Assembly (NCBI GenBank): GCA_024693715.1 | Contig: JAILKS010000023.1 | Location: forward strand, 1 to 36,464 | Direction: 5' to 3' | Length of the DNA stretch: 36,464 bases | Source: Treponema sp. | Lineage (GTDB): Bacteria > Spirochaetota > Spirochaetia > Treponematales > Treponemataceae | Shown here: piece after piece, positions 7,748 through 15,970 of the stretch | How the letters are laid out: each line of letters begins with the position of its first letter | Position numbering within the stretch: the stretch's first letter is position 1 | Made by a program: the position numbers and the translations under genes | Notes under the pieces: model-generated | Databases searched by the model: none | What the model was told of the DNA's origin: nothing | The model's input: only the letters and a program-made list of their open reading frames with translations

Positions 7748-8536
7748 ATGAATATAATTATTTTTGTAGCTGCCCATAAAAAATATCAGATGCCCCAGGA
7801 TTCAATTTACACTCCGCTTCATGTAGGGGCACAGGGGAAAGAGCAGATTCCAGGCTTTACTCCTGACAATACCGGAGACAATATTTCTTCTAAAAATCCA
7901 TATTATTGTGAGCTTACAGGACTTTACTGGGCATGGAAAAATTCAAAAGCAGATTATATCGGGCTATGTCATTACAGACGTTATTTTTCTGCAGCAAAGC
8001 ATATTCCTAAAACGGAAGAGGAAAAGTTCAAGGTTGTATTAAACAGCGGACAGGCAGAAAAGCTTCTTTCAACCGCCGATGTAATTCTTCCTAAAAAACG
8101 CAATTATTTTATAGAAACAATCTACAACCATTATAAACATACAATGTATATTGAACCTCTGGATATTACCGAACAAATAATTAAAGAAAAATATCCTGAA
8201 TATGTTTACGAATTTGAGCAGCTTAAGCATACTACAAAAATGCATGCCTTTAATATGTTCATAATGAAAAAAGAACTGCTCGACCGATATTGTACCTGGC
8301 TTTTTGATATTCTTGGTGAGGTAGAAAAACAGGTTGATACTTCTCAATATTCTGATTTTCATAAACGGTTTTTTGGGCGCATCAGCGAACGACTTTTAGA
8401 TGTATGGATTAAAACAAATAAAATACAATATGCAGAAATCCCGGTTATTGATATGCAGAATATAAACTGGGCAAATAAAATTAAATCATTTCTTGTTGCA
8501 AAATTCACGGGAAAACGTTACGAAAAAAGCTTTTAG
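7748..8536 (+). CDS. DUF4422 glycosyltransferase-like capsular/exopolysaccharide protein
   Basis: The 262-residue protein matches the DUF4422 family from start to end. The N-terminal AAHKKYQMP, the segment LTGLYWAWKN and GLCHYRRYF near residues 78-86 are characteristic, and the length is typical. Members lie in capsule, O-antigen and exopolysaccharide clusters and are regarded as glycosyltransferases acting at the cytoplasmic face; the donor is unknown. It is 8 bases upstream of glf, the UDP-galactofuranose supplier, so a role as a galactofuranosyl transferase or a partner of one is a reasonable guess. No signal peptide or membrane helix is seen. Confidence 0.85.
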   Translation: MNIIIFVAAHKKYQMPQDSIYTPLHVGAQGKEQIPGFTPDNTGDNISSKNPYYCELTGLYWAWKNSKADYIGLCHYRRYFSAAKHIPKTEEEKFKVVLNSGQAEKLLSTADVILPKKRNYFIETIYNHYKHTMYIEPLDITEQIIKEKYPEYVYEFEQLKHTTKMHAFNMFIMKKELLDRYCTWLFDILGEVEKQVDTSQYSDFHKRFFGRISERLLDVWIKTNKIQYAEIPVIDMQNINWANKIKSFLVAKFTGKRYEKSF

Positions 8537-8544
8537 GAAAAAAT

Positions 8545-9642
8545 ATGAAATATGATTATCTTATAGTAGGAGCAGGTTTATTTGGAGCGGTGTTTGCGCA
8601 TGAAGCATCACAGAAAGGAAAAAAATGTCTTGTGATAGATAAGCGTCCTCATATTGCCGGAAATATTTATACAGAAAACATTGAAGGAATTAATGTTCAT
8701 AAATACGGTGCTCACATTTTTCATACAAGCGACAAGCAGATCTGGGATTATATAAATCAGTTTGCTGATTTTAACCGTTACACAAACAGTCCGGTTGCAC
8801 GTTATAAAAACGAAGTATATAACCTGCCGTTTAACATGAATACTTTTAACAAGCTTTGGGGAGTTTTTACACCAGAGGAAGCAAAAGCAAAAATTGCTGA
8901 AGAGCTTTCTGATGTAAAAATTGATGAACCCAAGAATCTTGAAGAACAGGCAATCAAGCTTGTCGGAAAAACGATATACGAAAAACTTGTTAAAGGTTAT
9001 ACGGAAAAACAATGGGGCATGAAAGCAGATCAGCTTCCTCCTTTTATTATAAAAAGACTTCCTGTCCGTTTTACCTATGATAATAATTATTTTAATGATT
9101 CATATCAGGGCATCCCGATTGGCGGTTATACACAAATCATCGAAAAAATGCTTGCATACTGTGATGTAAAATTAAACTGTGATTTTTTTGAAAAACGTAG
9201 TGAACTTGAAGGTCTTGCACAAAAAATAATTTTTACAGGTCCAATCGACAAATATTATGATTATAAATTCGGTGAGCTCGAATACCGTTCAGTGCGTTTT
9301 GAAACAGAAGTGTTAGATACGGATAACTATCAGGGAAATGCAGTTGTAAATTATACAGAATATGAAGTTCCTTATACCCGTATTATTGAACATAAGCATT
9401 TTGAATTTGGAAATCAGCCAAAAACTGTAATAAGCCGTGAATATTCAGATAAGTGGACAACAGAAAAAGAGCCTTACTATCCTATCAATAATGAACGAAA
9501 CAACAGCCTTTATCAAAAATATGAAGAGCTTGCCTCAAAGGAAAAAAACATTATTTTTGGCGGCAGACTTGGACAATACAAGTATTATGATATGCATGTT
9601 GTAATTGCCGAAGCCTTAAAGCTTTGTGCTAAAGAATTATAA
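8545..9642 (+). CDS. glf: UDP-galactopyranose mutase
   Basis: The 365-residue flavoenzyme interconverts UDP-galactopyranose and UDP-galactofuranose in the cytosol. It has the FAD-binding VGAGLFGAVFAHE loop at residues 7-19, an acidic end of the second strand (VIDKRPHIAGN), the diagnostic YGAHIFHTS near residue 54, the active-site region TEKQWG near residue 152, and a C-terminal FGGRLGQYKYYDMH motif that contacts FAD. Length and motif order agree with bacterial Glf. Its presence indicates that galactofuranose is part of a surface glycan here. It is the last gene of the surface block and lies immediately downstream of the DUF4422 gene. Confidence 0.97.
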   Translation: MKYDYLIVGAGLFGAVFAHEASQKGKKCLVIDKRPHIAGNIYTENIEGINVHKYGAHIFHTSDKQIWDYINQFADFNRYTNSPVARYKNEVYNLPFNMNTFNKLWGVFTPEEAKAKIAEELSDVKIDEPKNLEEQAIKLVGKTIYEKLVKGYTEKQWGMKADQLPPFIIKRLPVRFTYDNNYFNDSYQGIPIGGYTQIIEKMLAYCDVKLNCDFFEKRSELEGLAQKIIFTGPIDKYYDYKFGELEYRSVRFETEVLDTDNYQGNAVVNYTEYEVPYTRIIEHKHFEFGNQPKTVISREYSDKWTTEKEPYYPINNERNNSLYQKYEELASKEKNIIFGGRLGQYKYYDMHVVIAEALKLCAKEL

Positions 9643-9660
9643 GTAAAATCAGAAACTAAC

Positions 9661-9689
9661 TAGACAAAATCGCTTATTTTTATTAATAT
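9661..9689 (+). promoter_or_regulatory. Candidate secG promoter
   Basis: TAGACA (9661-9666) and TAATAT (9684-9689) have a 17-base spacer and lie about 40 bases before the secG start. The stretch is AT-rich and other -10-like hexamers (for example around 9690) are possible. Confidence 0.4.
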
Positions 9690-9730
9690 ATTATACACTT
9701 TACTAGAATAATAAATAAATGGAGAAAAAT

Positions 9731-10156
9731 ATGGGTGTAATTGCTAAAGTACTTTTAGTAGTTTTTATTATTGTTTGTGTTCTTCTTGTTCTTTTAGTTG
9801 CCATTCAGGATGATGGTGAAAATGGAATGGGTGGTCTTTTAGGCGGTCGTGGAACTGCTGCATTTGGTTCTCATTCTGCAAGTGTTTTGACTAAAACAAC
9901 TTTTGTGCTTGTCGTATTATTTTTTGGTTTAGCAGTTAGTCTTGCTGTTATAAATAAACAGAATGTAAATATTAATATTGATTCAGATACTACTACAGAG
10001 GAACCTGCTGATACTCAGACTCAGGACCAGTGGTGGGAAGAAAAAACTGGAGAAGTTAATCAGGCTGTACAGACTTTTGATAATGAAACAACTACTGCCG
10101 TAGATGCTCTTAATGCACTGGCAGAAACAGTAGAAAATACACAGGACGCTGAATAA
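9731..10156 (+). CDS. secG: Protein translocase subunit SecG
   Basis: SecG assists SecYEG-mediated protein export in the inner membrane. The 141-residue protein has a first helix at about residues 4-23, a cytoplasmic loop with the glycine-rich LLGGRGTAAFGS motif diagnostic for SecG, and a second helix at about 52-73. A long acidic, Thr/Glu-rich tail (residues 80-141) extends beyond the usual 75-110 residues of SecG. I chose the ATG at 9731 because GGAG lies seven bases upstream; an in-frame ATG at 9719 would place the binding site inside the gene. A strong terminator follows. SecG next to V-ATPase genes is, as I recall, also the order in Treponema pallidum. Confidence 0.93.
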   Translation: MGVIAKVLLVVFIIVCVLLVLLVAIQDDGENGMGGLLGGRGTAAFGSHSASVLTKTTFVLVVLFFGLAVSLAVINKQNVNINIDSDTTTEEPADTQTQDQWWEEKTGEVNQAVQTFDNETTTAVDALNALAETVENTQDAE

Positions 10157-10179
10157 TAATATTTCAGACCTTGTAACAG

Positions 10180-10208
10180 ACCGGTTCTTTTTGAACCGGT
10201 TTTTTTTG
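10180..10208 (+). terminator. Rho-independent terminator after secG
   Basis: An 8-bp perfect stem, ACCGGTTC (10180-10187) with GAACCGGT (10193-10200), and a TTTTT loop is followed by a run of T. It separates secG transcription from the V-ATPase operon. Confidence 0.92.
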
Positions 10209-10241
10209 CTTTTTTTTAATGATTAATAATTCATTAAGTGG

Positions 10242-10252
10242 TAAAATATAAT
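10242..10252 (+). promoter_or_regulatory. Possible -10 region of the V-ATPase operon, very close to the start codon
   Basis: Overlapping TAAAAT (10242-10247, preceded by TGG as in an extended -10) and TATAAT (10247-10252) end only a few bases before the ATG at 10254. No Shine-Dalgarno sequence precedes that ATG. If the first hexamer is used, transcription would begin at about the start codon, giving a leaderless message. No good -35 is seen. Confidence 0.35.
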
Positions 10253-10253
10253 T

Positions 10254-10565
10254 ATGTTGGAAGTTGATGAAAGGTTTAATCCTATTGAGCATATAAGACA
10301 GGTAGAAAAGGATTCCCTTGTTATTATAGAAAATGCAAAGGCAGAAGCAGAGAAAAAACTTTCTAAAGCACGTGCTGCTTGTGATGAAAAATTCAAAGCA
10401 TATTATAATCAGGCGGCAGAAAAGCTTCACGAGGAGTTTTTACAAAAAAATGCAGATGCTTTGAAGGCGCATAAAAAGCAACTGGAAGAATATAAAGAAT
10501 CTTTATTGCAGAAATCCCGGAACAGTCAGGAATTTGATTCATTTTTAACTAAATCTTTGTTTTAG
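10254..10565 (+). CDS. V-type ATPase peripheral-stalk subunit (G/H-like)
   Basis: The 103-residue protein is almost wholly charged helix (about residues 10-90, rich in Ala, Glu, Lys and Gln), as expected for the coiled-coil G/H subunit that pairs with subunit E in the peripheral stalk. It opens the V-ATPase operon, which is where many bacterial V-ATPase clusters place this subunit, and the C-subunit gene follows after 26 bases. Sequence identity in this family is low, so the assignment rests on position, size and coiled-coil character. No ribosome binding site is seen before the start. Confidence 0.65.
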   Translation: MLEVDERFNPIEHIRQVEKDSLVIIENAKAEAEKKLSKARAACDEKFKAYYNQAAEKLHEEFLQKNADALKAHKKQLEEYKESLLQKSRNSQEFDSFLTKSLF

Positions 10566-10591
10566 TTCACAGGTTGTAGAGAGGATTAAAA

Positions 10592-11581
10592 ATGGATAGT
10601 TCAAGTGCAATTTTATTCAATTATTCTAAAGCATCAGGCCTTCTGGGAAAAGCATTTATCGGTAAACGAACAGGCCTTCTTTTTGAAAAAAAATCTCTTT
10701 CTGAATTATGGACTTTGTTGTTTAAATCTCAATCACCTGTAGTTTCTGAACGCTTTCTTGCACAGCAGATTGAACTGGAAGCGCAAAAGCGTTTTATAAA
10801 TCAATATATTGGTTTTTTACGAAAGTGGGATAATCCTCCTGAAATTCTTGTAGATCAGCTTAAGCTTGTTCAGCTTAGAAATATAAAGCTCATTTATTCT
10901 GCGCTAAGTAAAAAGGAAGAAGAACTTCCGTACATTGTAGATCTTGCTGAATTTTCATCGCTTGATGTTTCTGCCTGGCCGAATCTTGAATTGATAACGA
11001 AAAATTCAGAATTCAGCTGGTGCAGGGAAGTTGCAGATATTCATAATCAGCGTAAAATTGAATATAAGATGGATCTTCAGTTTCTTCAAAGCTGGTGGAA
11101 TCAGATTCAGAAATATCATGGTGAAGAAAAATCTGTTCAGAGAAAATTTTTTATTGAAGAATTTTCGTTAAAAAACATCATCTGGGCGTTACGGCTTTCG
11201 GTTTATTATGATTATCCGAAAGATGAGATAATCAAAAATCTTCTTTATGTTACAGAACGTGCAGATTTAAAGGATCCTGTTGCTGCTCCTGTTTTTGAGA
11301 TTCTTGACAAACGGATTGATAAATGGAGTGACTGGGAAAAGTGGAAATATGCAGGATATCTTAATCAGCCGCAAAAGGATGGTTCCTGGAAAATAGATCC
11401 TGTGTGGTTTGAAAAACAATATTCCATTGTAAAAGAAAGACATGCGTTAAGAATTTTTCATGAACAGTCAATGTCGAATGCTGCTTTTGTAGCATGGTTT
11501 AAAATAAAAAGTTTTGAATTAAACTGTATACGAAGAGCTGTTGAAAGTATAAGATTAGGTGTAGCAAATGAAATTAGTTGA
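10592..11581 (+). CDS. atpC: V-type ATP synthase/ATPase subunit C (V0D/AC39 family)
   Basis: The 329-residue, all-helical, Trp-rich soluble protein fits subunit C, the socket between the central rotor shaft (D/F) and the membrane K ring. Features are the N-terminal YSKASGLLGKAF, the middle LQSWWNQIQ and the FSLKNIIWALRLSVYY segment, with the repeated helical triplets of the family. GAGAGGAT precedes the ATG. It overlaps the start of subunit I by 14 bases. It lies before I and K, whereas in Enterococcus and Thermus the C gene lies after K and E, so the operon order differs from the textbook one. Confidence 0.85.
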   Translation: MDSSSAILFNYSKASGLLGKAFIGKRTGLLFEKKSLSELWTLLFKSQSPVVSERFLAQQIELEAQKRFINQYIGFLRKWDNPPEILVDQLKLVQLRNIKLIYSALSKKEEELPYIVDLAEFSSLDVSAWPNLELITKNSEFSWCREVADIHNQRKIEYKMDLQFLQSWWNQIQKYHGEEKSVQRKFFIEEFSLKNIIWALRLSVYYDYPKDEIIKNLLYVTERADLKDPVAAPVFEILDKRIDKWSDWEKWKYAGYLNQPQKDGSWKIDPVWFEKQYSIVKERHALRIFHEQSMSNAAFVAWFKIKSFELNCIRRAVESIRLGVANEIS

Positions 11582-12938
11582 ACTTCTGGTATTAAAACAG
11601 GATATTGACCGCGTTTTAAAATACATCGGCGATAAAGGATGCTTTCAGTTTTATTCTAAGCTTCCTGATTCTATCGAAGATGATAGTCTTGAGAATTTGT
11701 CTGATGAGGAACTGATTGCACAAAAAATTGAAAAGATTAAAAGTTCACTGGAATGTACAGAATATGTTTACAGAATCCTTTTATGGATACCAAAGGATAT
11801 TTGTGATTCTTCTTCTGAAGAGATGAGTGCTATAACCGAAAACAGAATCGCTGTCCGTGTTTTTGAACCTTTTGAAATTCCGGATGTAATCAATGGAAAA
11901 GAAAAAGTTCCGGTAAAAATTCATCATAATAAATTTGTAAGAAGCTTTGAACGGATGGTCTTCAGCTTTGGTTCTCCTCTTTATGGCACGGTAGATCCGA
12001 CTCCTTTTGTTGCAGTATTTTTTACACTTCTTTTTGGAATGATGTTTGGTGACTTGGGGCAGGGACTTGTTTTTCTGCTGATTGGAATCCTTATGTCAAA
12101 GAAAGTTATTAAAGCAGGCGGATGGAATAAATTTTCTGCAATTTTTATTGCAATCGGAATCAGTTCATCATTAATGGGACTTTTGACCGGAGAATTTTTT
12201 TCTAACGAAACTCTGCTTGAACCTTTTGCAAAATGGGTAACAGGATTTTTCGGTAAACCTCACGCTCCGATTTTAAAAGTTATGTATACTCCCGGTGGTT
12301 CACTAAAAGCGATGTTCGGACTTTTCGGGGTAGCAGTTGCATTTGGTTTTATAATCAATTCAATTGGTTTTATAATTAACATCATAAATAATTTCCGTCT
12401 TCGAAAGATTGATAAAGCCTTGTTCGGTAAGAATGGACTTTCTGGCGCAGTTTTCTTCTGGTATGTGATTGCGCTTGTCCTTCGTATTGTAATTTTTAAA
12501 CATACTCCCAGAATTTATGATTTTATTATTCTTGGAGTTTCTTTATTTTTTGCCGCTTTTGCAGAGCCCTTTGAAAATCTTATCAATAAAAAGCATCCTG
12601 TTTTAGAAAATGGCTTTGGAACATATTTAATTTCAAGTGTTGTTGAAGTAATTGAAGTTTTTTCCGGGATGCTTTCAAATACGATAAGCTTTGTCCGTGT
12701 CGGAGCTTTTGCGCTTTCGCATGCAGTCCTTGATTATATGATTGTAATCCTTACAGAACTTGTCGGCGGAGAGCTTACAATACCGGGTATATTAATTCTT
12801 ATTCTTGGAAATGCAATTATTATTCTTCTGGAAGGAATGATAGTTGCAATTCAGTCAATAAGATTACAATATTATGAATTCTTTTCTAAATTTTTCAATG
12901 AGACTGGAAAGGAATTCAAGCCATATAAATGGAGGTAA
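11568..12938 (+). CDS. atpI: V-type ATP synthase/ATPase subunit I (membrane stator), short form
   Basis: Subunit I holds the two ion half-channels and anchors the peripheral stalks. The C-terminal membrane domain (about residues 145-456) is intact: the signature SPLYGTVDPTPFVAVFFTLL leads into GMMFGDLGQG, and a helix with FVRVGAFALSHA near residue 370 carries the essential arginine region. The protein has only 456 residues, against about 600-660 in other bacteria. The N-terminal cytoplasmic domain is about 130 residues instead of about 330, with the starting alpha/beta lobe and the closing segment (ILLWIPKD, then VPVKIHHNKF) joined directly. The long coiled-coil arm between them is missing. 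The coding frame is uninterrupted. Confidence 0.93.
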   Translation: MKLVELLVLKQDIDRVLKYIGDKGCFQFYSKLPDSIEDDSLENLSDEELIAQKIEKIKSSLECTEYVYRILLWIPKDICDSSSEEMSAITENRIAVRVFEPFEIPDVINGKEKVPVKIHHNKFVRSFERMVFSFGSPLYGTVDPTPFVAVFFTLLFGMMFGDLGQGLVFLLIGILMSKKVIKAGGWNKFSAIFIAIGISSSLMGLLTGEFFSNETLLEPFAKWVTGFFGKPHAPILKVMYTPGGSLKAMFGLFGVAVAFGFIINSIGFIINIINNFRLRKIDKALFGKNGLSGAVFFWYVIALVLRIVIFKHTPRIYDFIILGVSLFFAAFAEPFENLINKKHPVLENGFGTYLISSVVEVIEVFSGMLSNTISFVRVGAFALSHAVLDYMIVILTELVGGELTIPGILILILGNAIIILLEGMIVAIQSIRLQYYEFFSKFFNETGKEFKPYKWR

Positions 12939-12942
12939 TGAG

Positions 12943-13254
12943 ATGAAAAGAATTTTAAGTATTCTTGCATTTTTATTTTTATGCGGATTTTCATTGTTCG
13001 CTCAGGAGGCTGCTGAATCGGTAAAGGCAACTGGTGCCGATGTAATGTCTGCAGTAAAATATCTTTCTGCTGCAATTGCTGTCGGACTTGCGTGTCTTGC
13101 AGGTGGAATTGCAGTTGGAAAAATCGGTGCTGCTGCAATGGGAGCAATGAGCGAAAATCCGGAGCTTTCAAGTAAAGGTATCCCTTATGTAGGACTTGCA
13201 GAAGGTATATGTCTGTGGGGTGCTCTTATCGCCGTTTTAATTTTGGTTTTGTAG
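12943..13254 (+). CDS. atpK: V-type ATPase proteolipid subunit K with signal sequence
   Basis: This is the rotor-ring subunit that carries H+ or Na+ across the inner membrane. The 103-residue product begins with a cleavable-looking signal (residues 1-20, ending LFAQ). Two helices follow: AVGLACLAGGIAVGKIG (about 44-68) and VGLAEGICLWGALIAV (about 82-103), with Glu87 as the ion-binding carboxylate in the second. Two-helix, signal-bearing proteolipids occur in Thermus and some archaeal ATPases; the Enterococcus type has four helices. I chose the ATG at 12943, which has GGAGGT upstream; the in-frame ATG at 12874 would lie inside subunit I. Ion specificity cannot be told from what I see. Confidence 0.93.
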   Translation: MKRILSILAFLFLCGFSLFAQEAAESVKATGADVMSAVKYLSAAIAVGLACLAGGIAVGKIGAAAMGAMSENPELSSKGIPYVGLAEGICLWGALIAVLILVL

Positions 13255-13255
13255 T

Positions 13256-13579
13256 ATGGATTTTTACACGATAGGTAGTCGTGAAATTGTTCTTGCTTTT
13301 AAATTAACCGGCATAGATGGAACTGTTGCAGAAACAAGGGATGAAGTTTTAGAAGCGTTCAATAGTTTTACAAAGCGTTCCGATTTGCAGGATGAACAGA
13401 AACCTCGCATTTTGATTTTAACGGAAGATGCGGCCGCCTTAATTGAAAAGGAAGAATATGAATGGCAGAAGACAGGAAAATATCCTCTTGTGGTAGAGGT
13501 CCCGGGATTAAAGGGGCATGCAGAAGGCAGAAAATCTTTGTCTGAAGCAATCCGTCAGGCTGTAGGAATAAGTGTTTAG
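13256..13579 (+). CDS. atpF: V-type ATPase subunit F
   Basis: The 107-residue protein is the small central-rotor subunit that binds D. It has the alternating beta-alpha pattern of the family: YTIGSREIVLAFKLTGIDG at the start, ILILTEDAA near residues 58-66 and the KYPLVVEVPG motif near residues 79-88. The start codon is directly after the K stop codon. It precedes E and the catalytic subunits. Confidence 0.9.
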   Translation: MDFYTIGSREIVLAFKLTGIDGTVAETRDEVLEAFNSFTKRSDLQDEQKPRILILTEDAAALIEKEEYEWQKTGKYPLVVEVPGLKGHAEGRKSLSEAIRQAVGISV

Positions 13580-13581
13580 AT

Positions 13582-14223
13582 ATGAAAGAGATTCGTTCAA
13601 TACAGATAATTGATGATGAAATAAAACAGCAGGCTCAAAAAGAAGCGCAGAAAATTCTGGAACAGGCAGATTTACAGAGCAGGGAAATTTCTGAATCTTA
13701 CAGTGTAAAGCTTGAAGAGGCGCTCAAAGAAAAAAAAGATTATTACAATCATAAAGCAGCTGTTTATCAGAATAATCTAGATGCAAAAATCCCTCTGGAA
13801 AAGAAACGCTTCAACGCTTTGTTTATAAAAAATAGTCTTGTAGATGAAATCAATGATTTTTTAGAATCGATGACAGAAGAAAAGAGACTTCAGATTGTAA
13901 TAAAGTCATTGAATGCTAAAAAGGAAATTTTTTCCGATAGGGAACTTAATGTGTTTGTATATGGCTTTGATGAGGGACTTGTTCTTAATGAATTAAAAAA
14001 GCTTTTTCAGAAGCAGATTGTTTCCTGTACAAAGGTTTTATTTAATCAGAAGCTTTATGAACAGGATATAGGGTTGAAGTTTAACGAGGGATTTATAATT
14101 GAAACGACAGATACACTTATTCTTGGACGGTTTACACTTTGTGAAATAATTCAAAATCTTATTGATAAAAAAGCATATAAGCTTTCAGAGATTTTGTTTG
14201 GAGAAGGAGCCTTCGATGCTTAA
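13582..14223 (+). CDS. atpE: V-type ATPase subunit E (peripheral stalk)
   Basis: The 213-residue protein starts with a long charged helix (residues 10-85, e.g. [13 protein letters not shown]) that would form the stalk coiled coil with the G/H subunit, followed by a mixed alpha/beta globular C-terminal part (residues 95-213). This is the E-subunit layout. It starts two bases after subunit F and overlaps the A-subunit gene by eight bases. E subunits are poorly conserved; the assignment draws on architecture and position. Confidence 0.8.
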   Translation: MKEIRSIQIIDDEIKQQAQKEAQKILEQADLQSREISESYSVKLEEALKEKKDYYNHKAAVYQNNLDAKIPLEKKRFNALFIKNSLVDEINDFLESMTEEKRLQIVIKSLNAKKEIFSDRELNVFVYGFDEGLVLNELKKLFQKQIVSCTKVLFNQKLYEQDIGLKFNEGFIIETTDTLILGRFTLCEIIQNLIDKKAYKLSEILFGEGAFDA

Positions 14224-15970
14224 AGGAATAATTACAAGAATTTCAGGACCTATTGTTTATGCTCAGGGACTCGATGGCGCCGGCCTTTATGATGTAGTTG
14301 ATGTCGGTAATAAAAAACTGATCGGTGAAATTGTAAGGCAGAATTCAAATCATTGTACGATTCAGGTTTATGAAGATGATACAGGTATGAAAATTAATGA
14401 AGAGGTCGTATGTCAGAGTCGTCCGCTTTCCCTTCATCTTGGACCTGGACTTGTTGGTAATATTTATGATGGAATTCAGCGTCCTTTACAGAAAATGTAT
14501 GAAGCTTCCGGAGCTTTTTTGCTTCCTGGTGAGAGAGCAGAACCTCTTGATTTAAATAAAAAATGGCACTTTGAAGCATCAGCTGAAATAAACGAAAACT
14601 CAGAAATAAAATGTGGAATGATTATCGGAACTGTAAAAGAAACTGAATCAATAACTCAGAAAATAATGGTTCCTCCGTTAATAAAAGGTAAGAAGCTGAA
14701 GCTTTTTAAAGGAAGCGGTGAATATACAGTAGATGAAGTTATCGCTGTGACAGAGCTTGATGAAGAAATAAAGCTTGCACATTACTGGCCTGTAAGAAAG
14801 CCTCGTCCGTATTTACAAAAGCTTTCTGTTTCACAACCGTTGATTACCGGTCAGCGGGTTATAGATGTATTTTTCCCTTTGAGTAAGGGTGGAACTGCCG
14901 CAATCCCAGGAGGCTTTGGAACCGGAAAGACAATGACACAGCATGCGATTGCAAAATGGTGTGATGCTGATTTGATTGTATATATTGGCTGCGGAGAACG
15001 TGGAAATGAAATGACAGATGTTCTTACAGAATTTCCGAATTTAATTGACCCGAGAACAAATCGGTCAATTATGGAAAGAACAATTTTAATTGCAAATACT
15101 TCCAATATGCCGGTTGCTGCCCGTGAAGTTTCACTTTATTCAGGAATTACACTTGCAGAATACTTCCGTGACATGGGAATGACAGTTGCAATTATGGCAG
15201 ATTCTACTTCACGCTGGGCAGAAGCATTGCGTGAACTTTCAGGACGCATGGAAGAAATGCCTGCAGAAGAAGGATTCCCAGCTTATCTTCCGACAAGACT
15301 TGCATCATTTTACGAAAGAGCGGGCCGTGTAACTAATCTGAATGAAACGGAAGGTTCTGTAAGTATTATTGGTGCTGTTTCTCCTCCGGGCGGTGATTTT
15401 TCGGAGCCGGTTACTCAGCATACAAAACGTTTTATCCGTTGTTTCTGGGCACTCGATCGTGAACTGGCAAACGCAAGGCATTATCCTGCAATCGGATGGA
15501 TAGAATCTTATTCGGAATATGCAGATGAAGTAAAGGAATGGTGGGAAACAAAAAATCCTATGTGGTCAAAACTTCGTCAGCGTGCACTTGATTTATTAAA
15601 AGAAGATGAAAAGCTTCAGCAGATTGCAAGACTGATTGGTTCAGACGCTTTGCCTGCTCCTCAAAGACTTTTGTTAAAGTCAGCAGAAATGATTAAAAAC
15701 GGTTTCTTGCAGCAGAATGCTTTTGACGATATAGACAAATACTGCTCAATTGAAAAACAGATTTTGATTCTTCAACTGATAATGGAATATTTTGACCGGG
15801 CAAGTGCTCTTGTAAAAAGAGGAATGCTTTTATCAAAAGTAACCGGTTTAAGTGTCTGTGATGAAATCATAAAAATCAAGATGCAGTATGGAAATGATGA
15901 AATTGATAAAATTCACCAGGTTGCCGTCAGACTGGACGAACAGCTTTCTGAATTGGAGAGGTCTGAATGA
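14216..15970 (+). CDS. atpA: V-type ATP synthase/ATPase catalytic subunit A
   Basis: The catalytic subunit of the V1 hexamer, 584 residues. The N-terminal beta barrel starts [15 protein letters not shown]. The P-loop GGFGTGKT lies at about residue 232, the catalytic-glutamate segment CGERGNEM near residue 261, and the Walker B region [17 protein letters not shown] near residue 322; the A-subunit-specific bulge region lies between barrel and P-loop. The chosen ATG at 14216 has GGAGAAGGAG upstream; an in-frame ATG at 14162 lies inside subunit E. The stop overlaps the B-subunit start by four bases (ATGA), typical of translational coupling between A and B. Confidence 0.97.
   Translation: MLKGIITRISGPIVYAQGLDGAGLYDVVDVGNKKLIGEIVRQNSNHCTIQVYEDDTGMKINEEVVCQSRPLSLHLGPGLVGNIYDGIQRPLQKMYEASGAFLLPGERAEPLDLNKKWHFEASAEINENSEIKCGMIIGTVKETESITQKIMVPPLIKGKKLKLFKGSGEYTVDEVIAVTELDEEIKLAHYWPVRKPRPYLQKLSVSQPLITGQRVIDVFFPLSKGGTAAIPGGFGTGKTMTQHAIAKWCDADLIVYIGCGERGNEMTDVLTEFPNLIDPRTNRSIMERTILIANTSNMPVAAREVSLYSGITLAEYFRDMGMTVAIMADSTSRWAEALRELSGRMEEMPAEEGFPAYLPTRLASFYERAGRVTNLNETEGSVSIIGAVSPPGGDFSEPVTQHTKRFIRCFWALDRELANARHYPAIGWIESYSEYADEVKEWWETKNPMWSKLRQRALDLLKEDEKLQQIARLIGSDALPAPQRLLLKSAEMIKNGFLQQNAFDDIDKYCSIEKQILILQLIMEYFDRASALVKRGMLLSKVTGLSVCDEIIKIKMQYGNDEIDKIHQVAVRLDEQLSELERSE

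Noticed and set aside
12874..12942. Longer start for subunit K
   Set aside because: It lies inside the subunit I gene; the ATG at 12943 has GGAGGT upstream and starts a proper signal peptide.
14162..14215. Longer start for subunit A
   Set aside because: The extra residues come from the subunit E coding region; the ATG at 14216 has a strong ribosome binding site and the family N-terminus.
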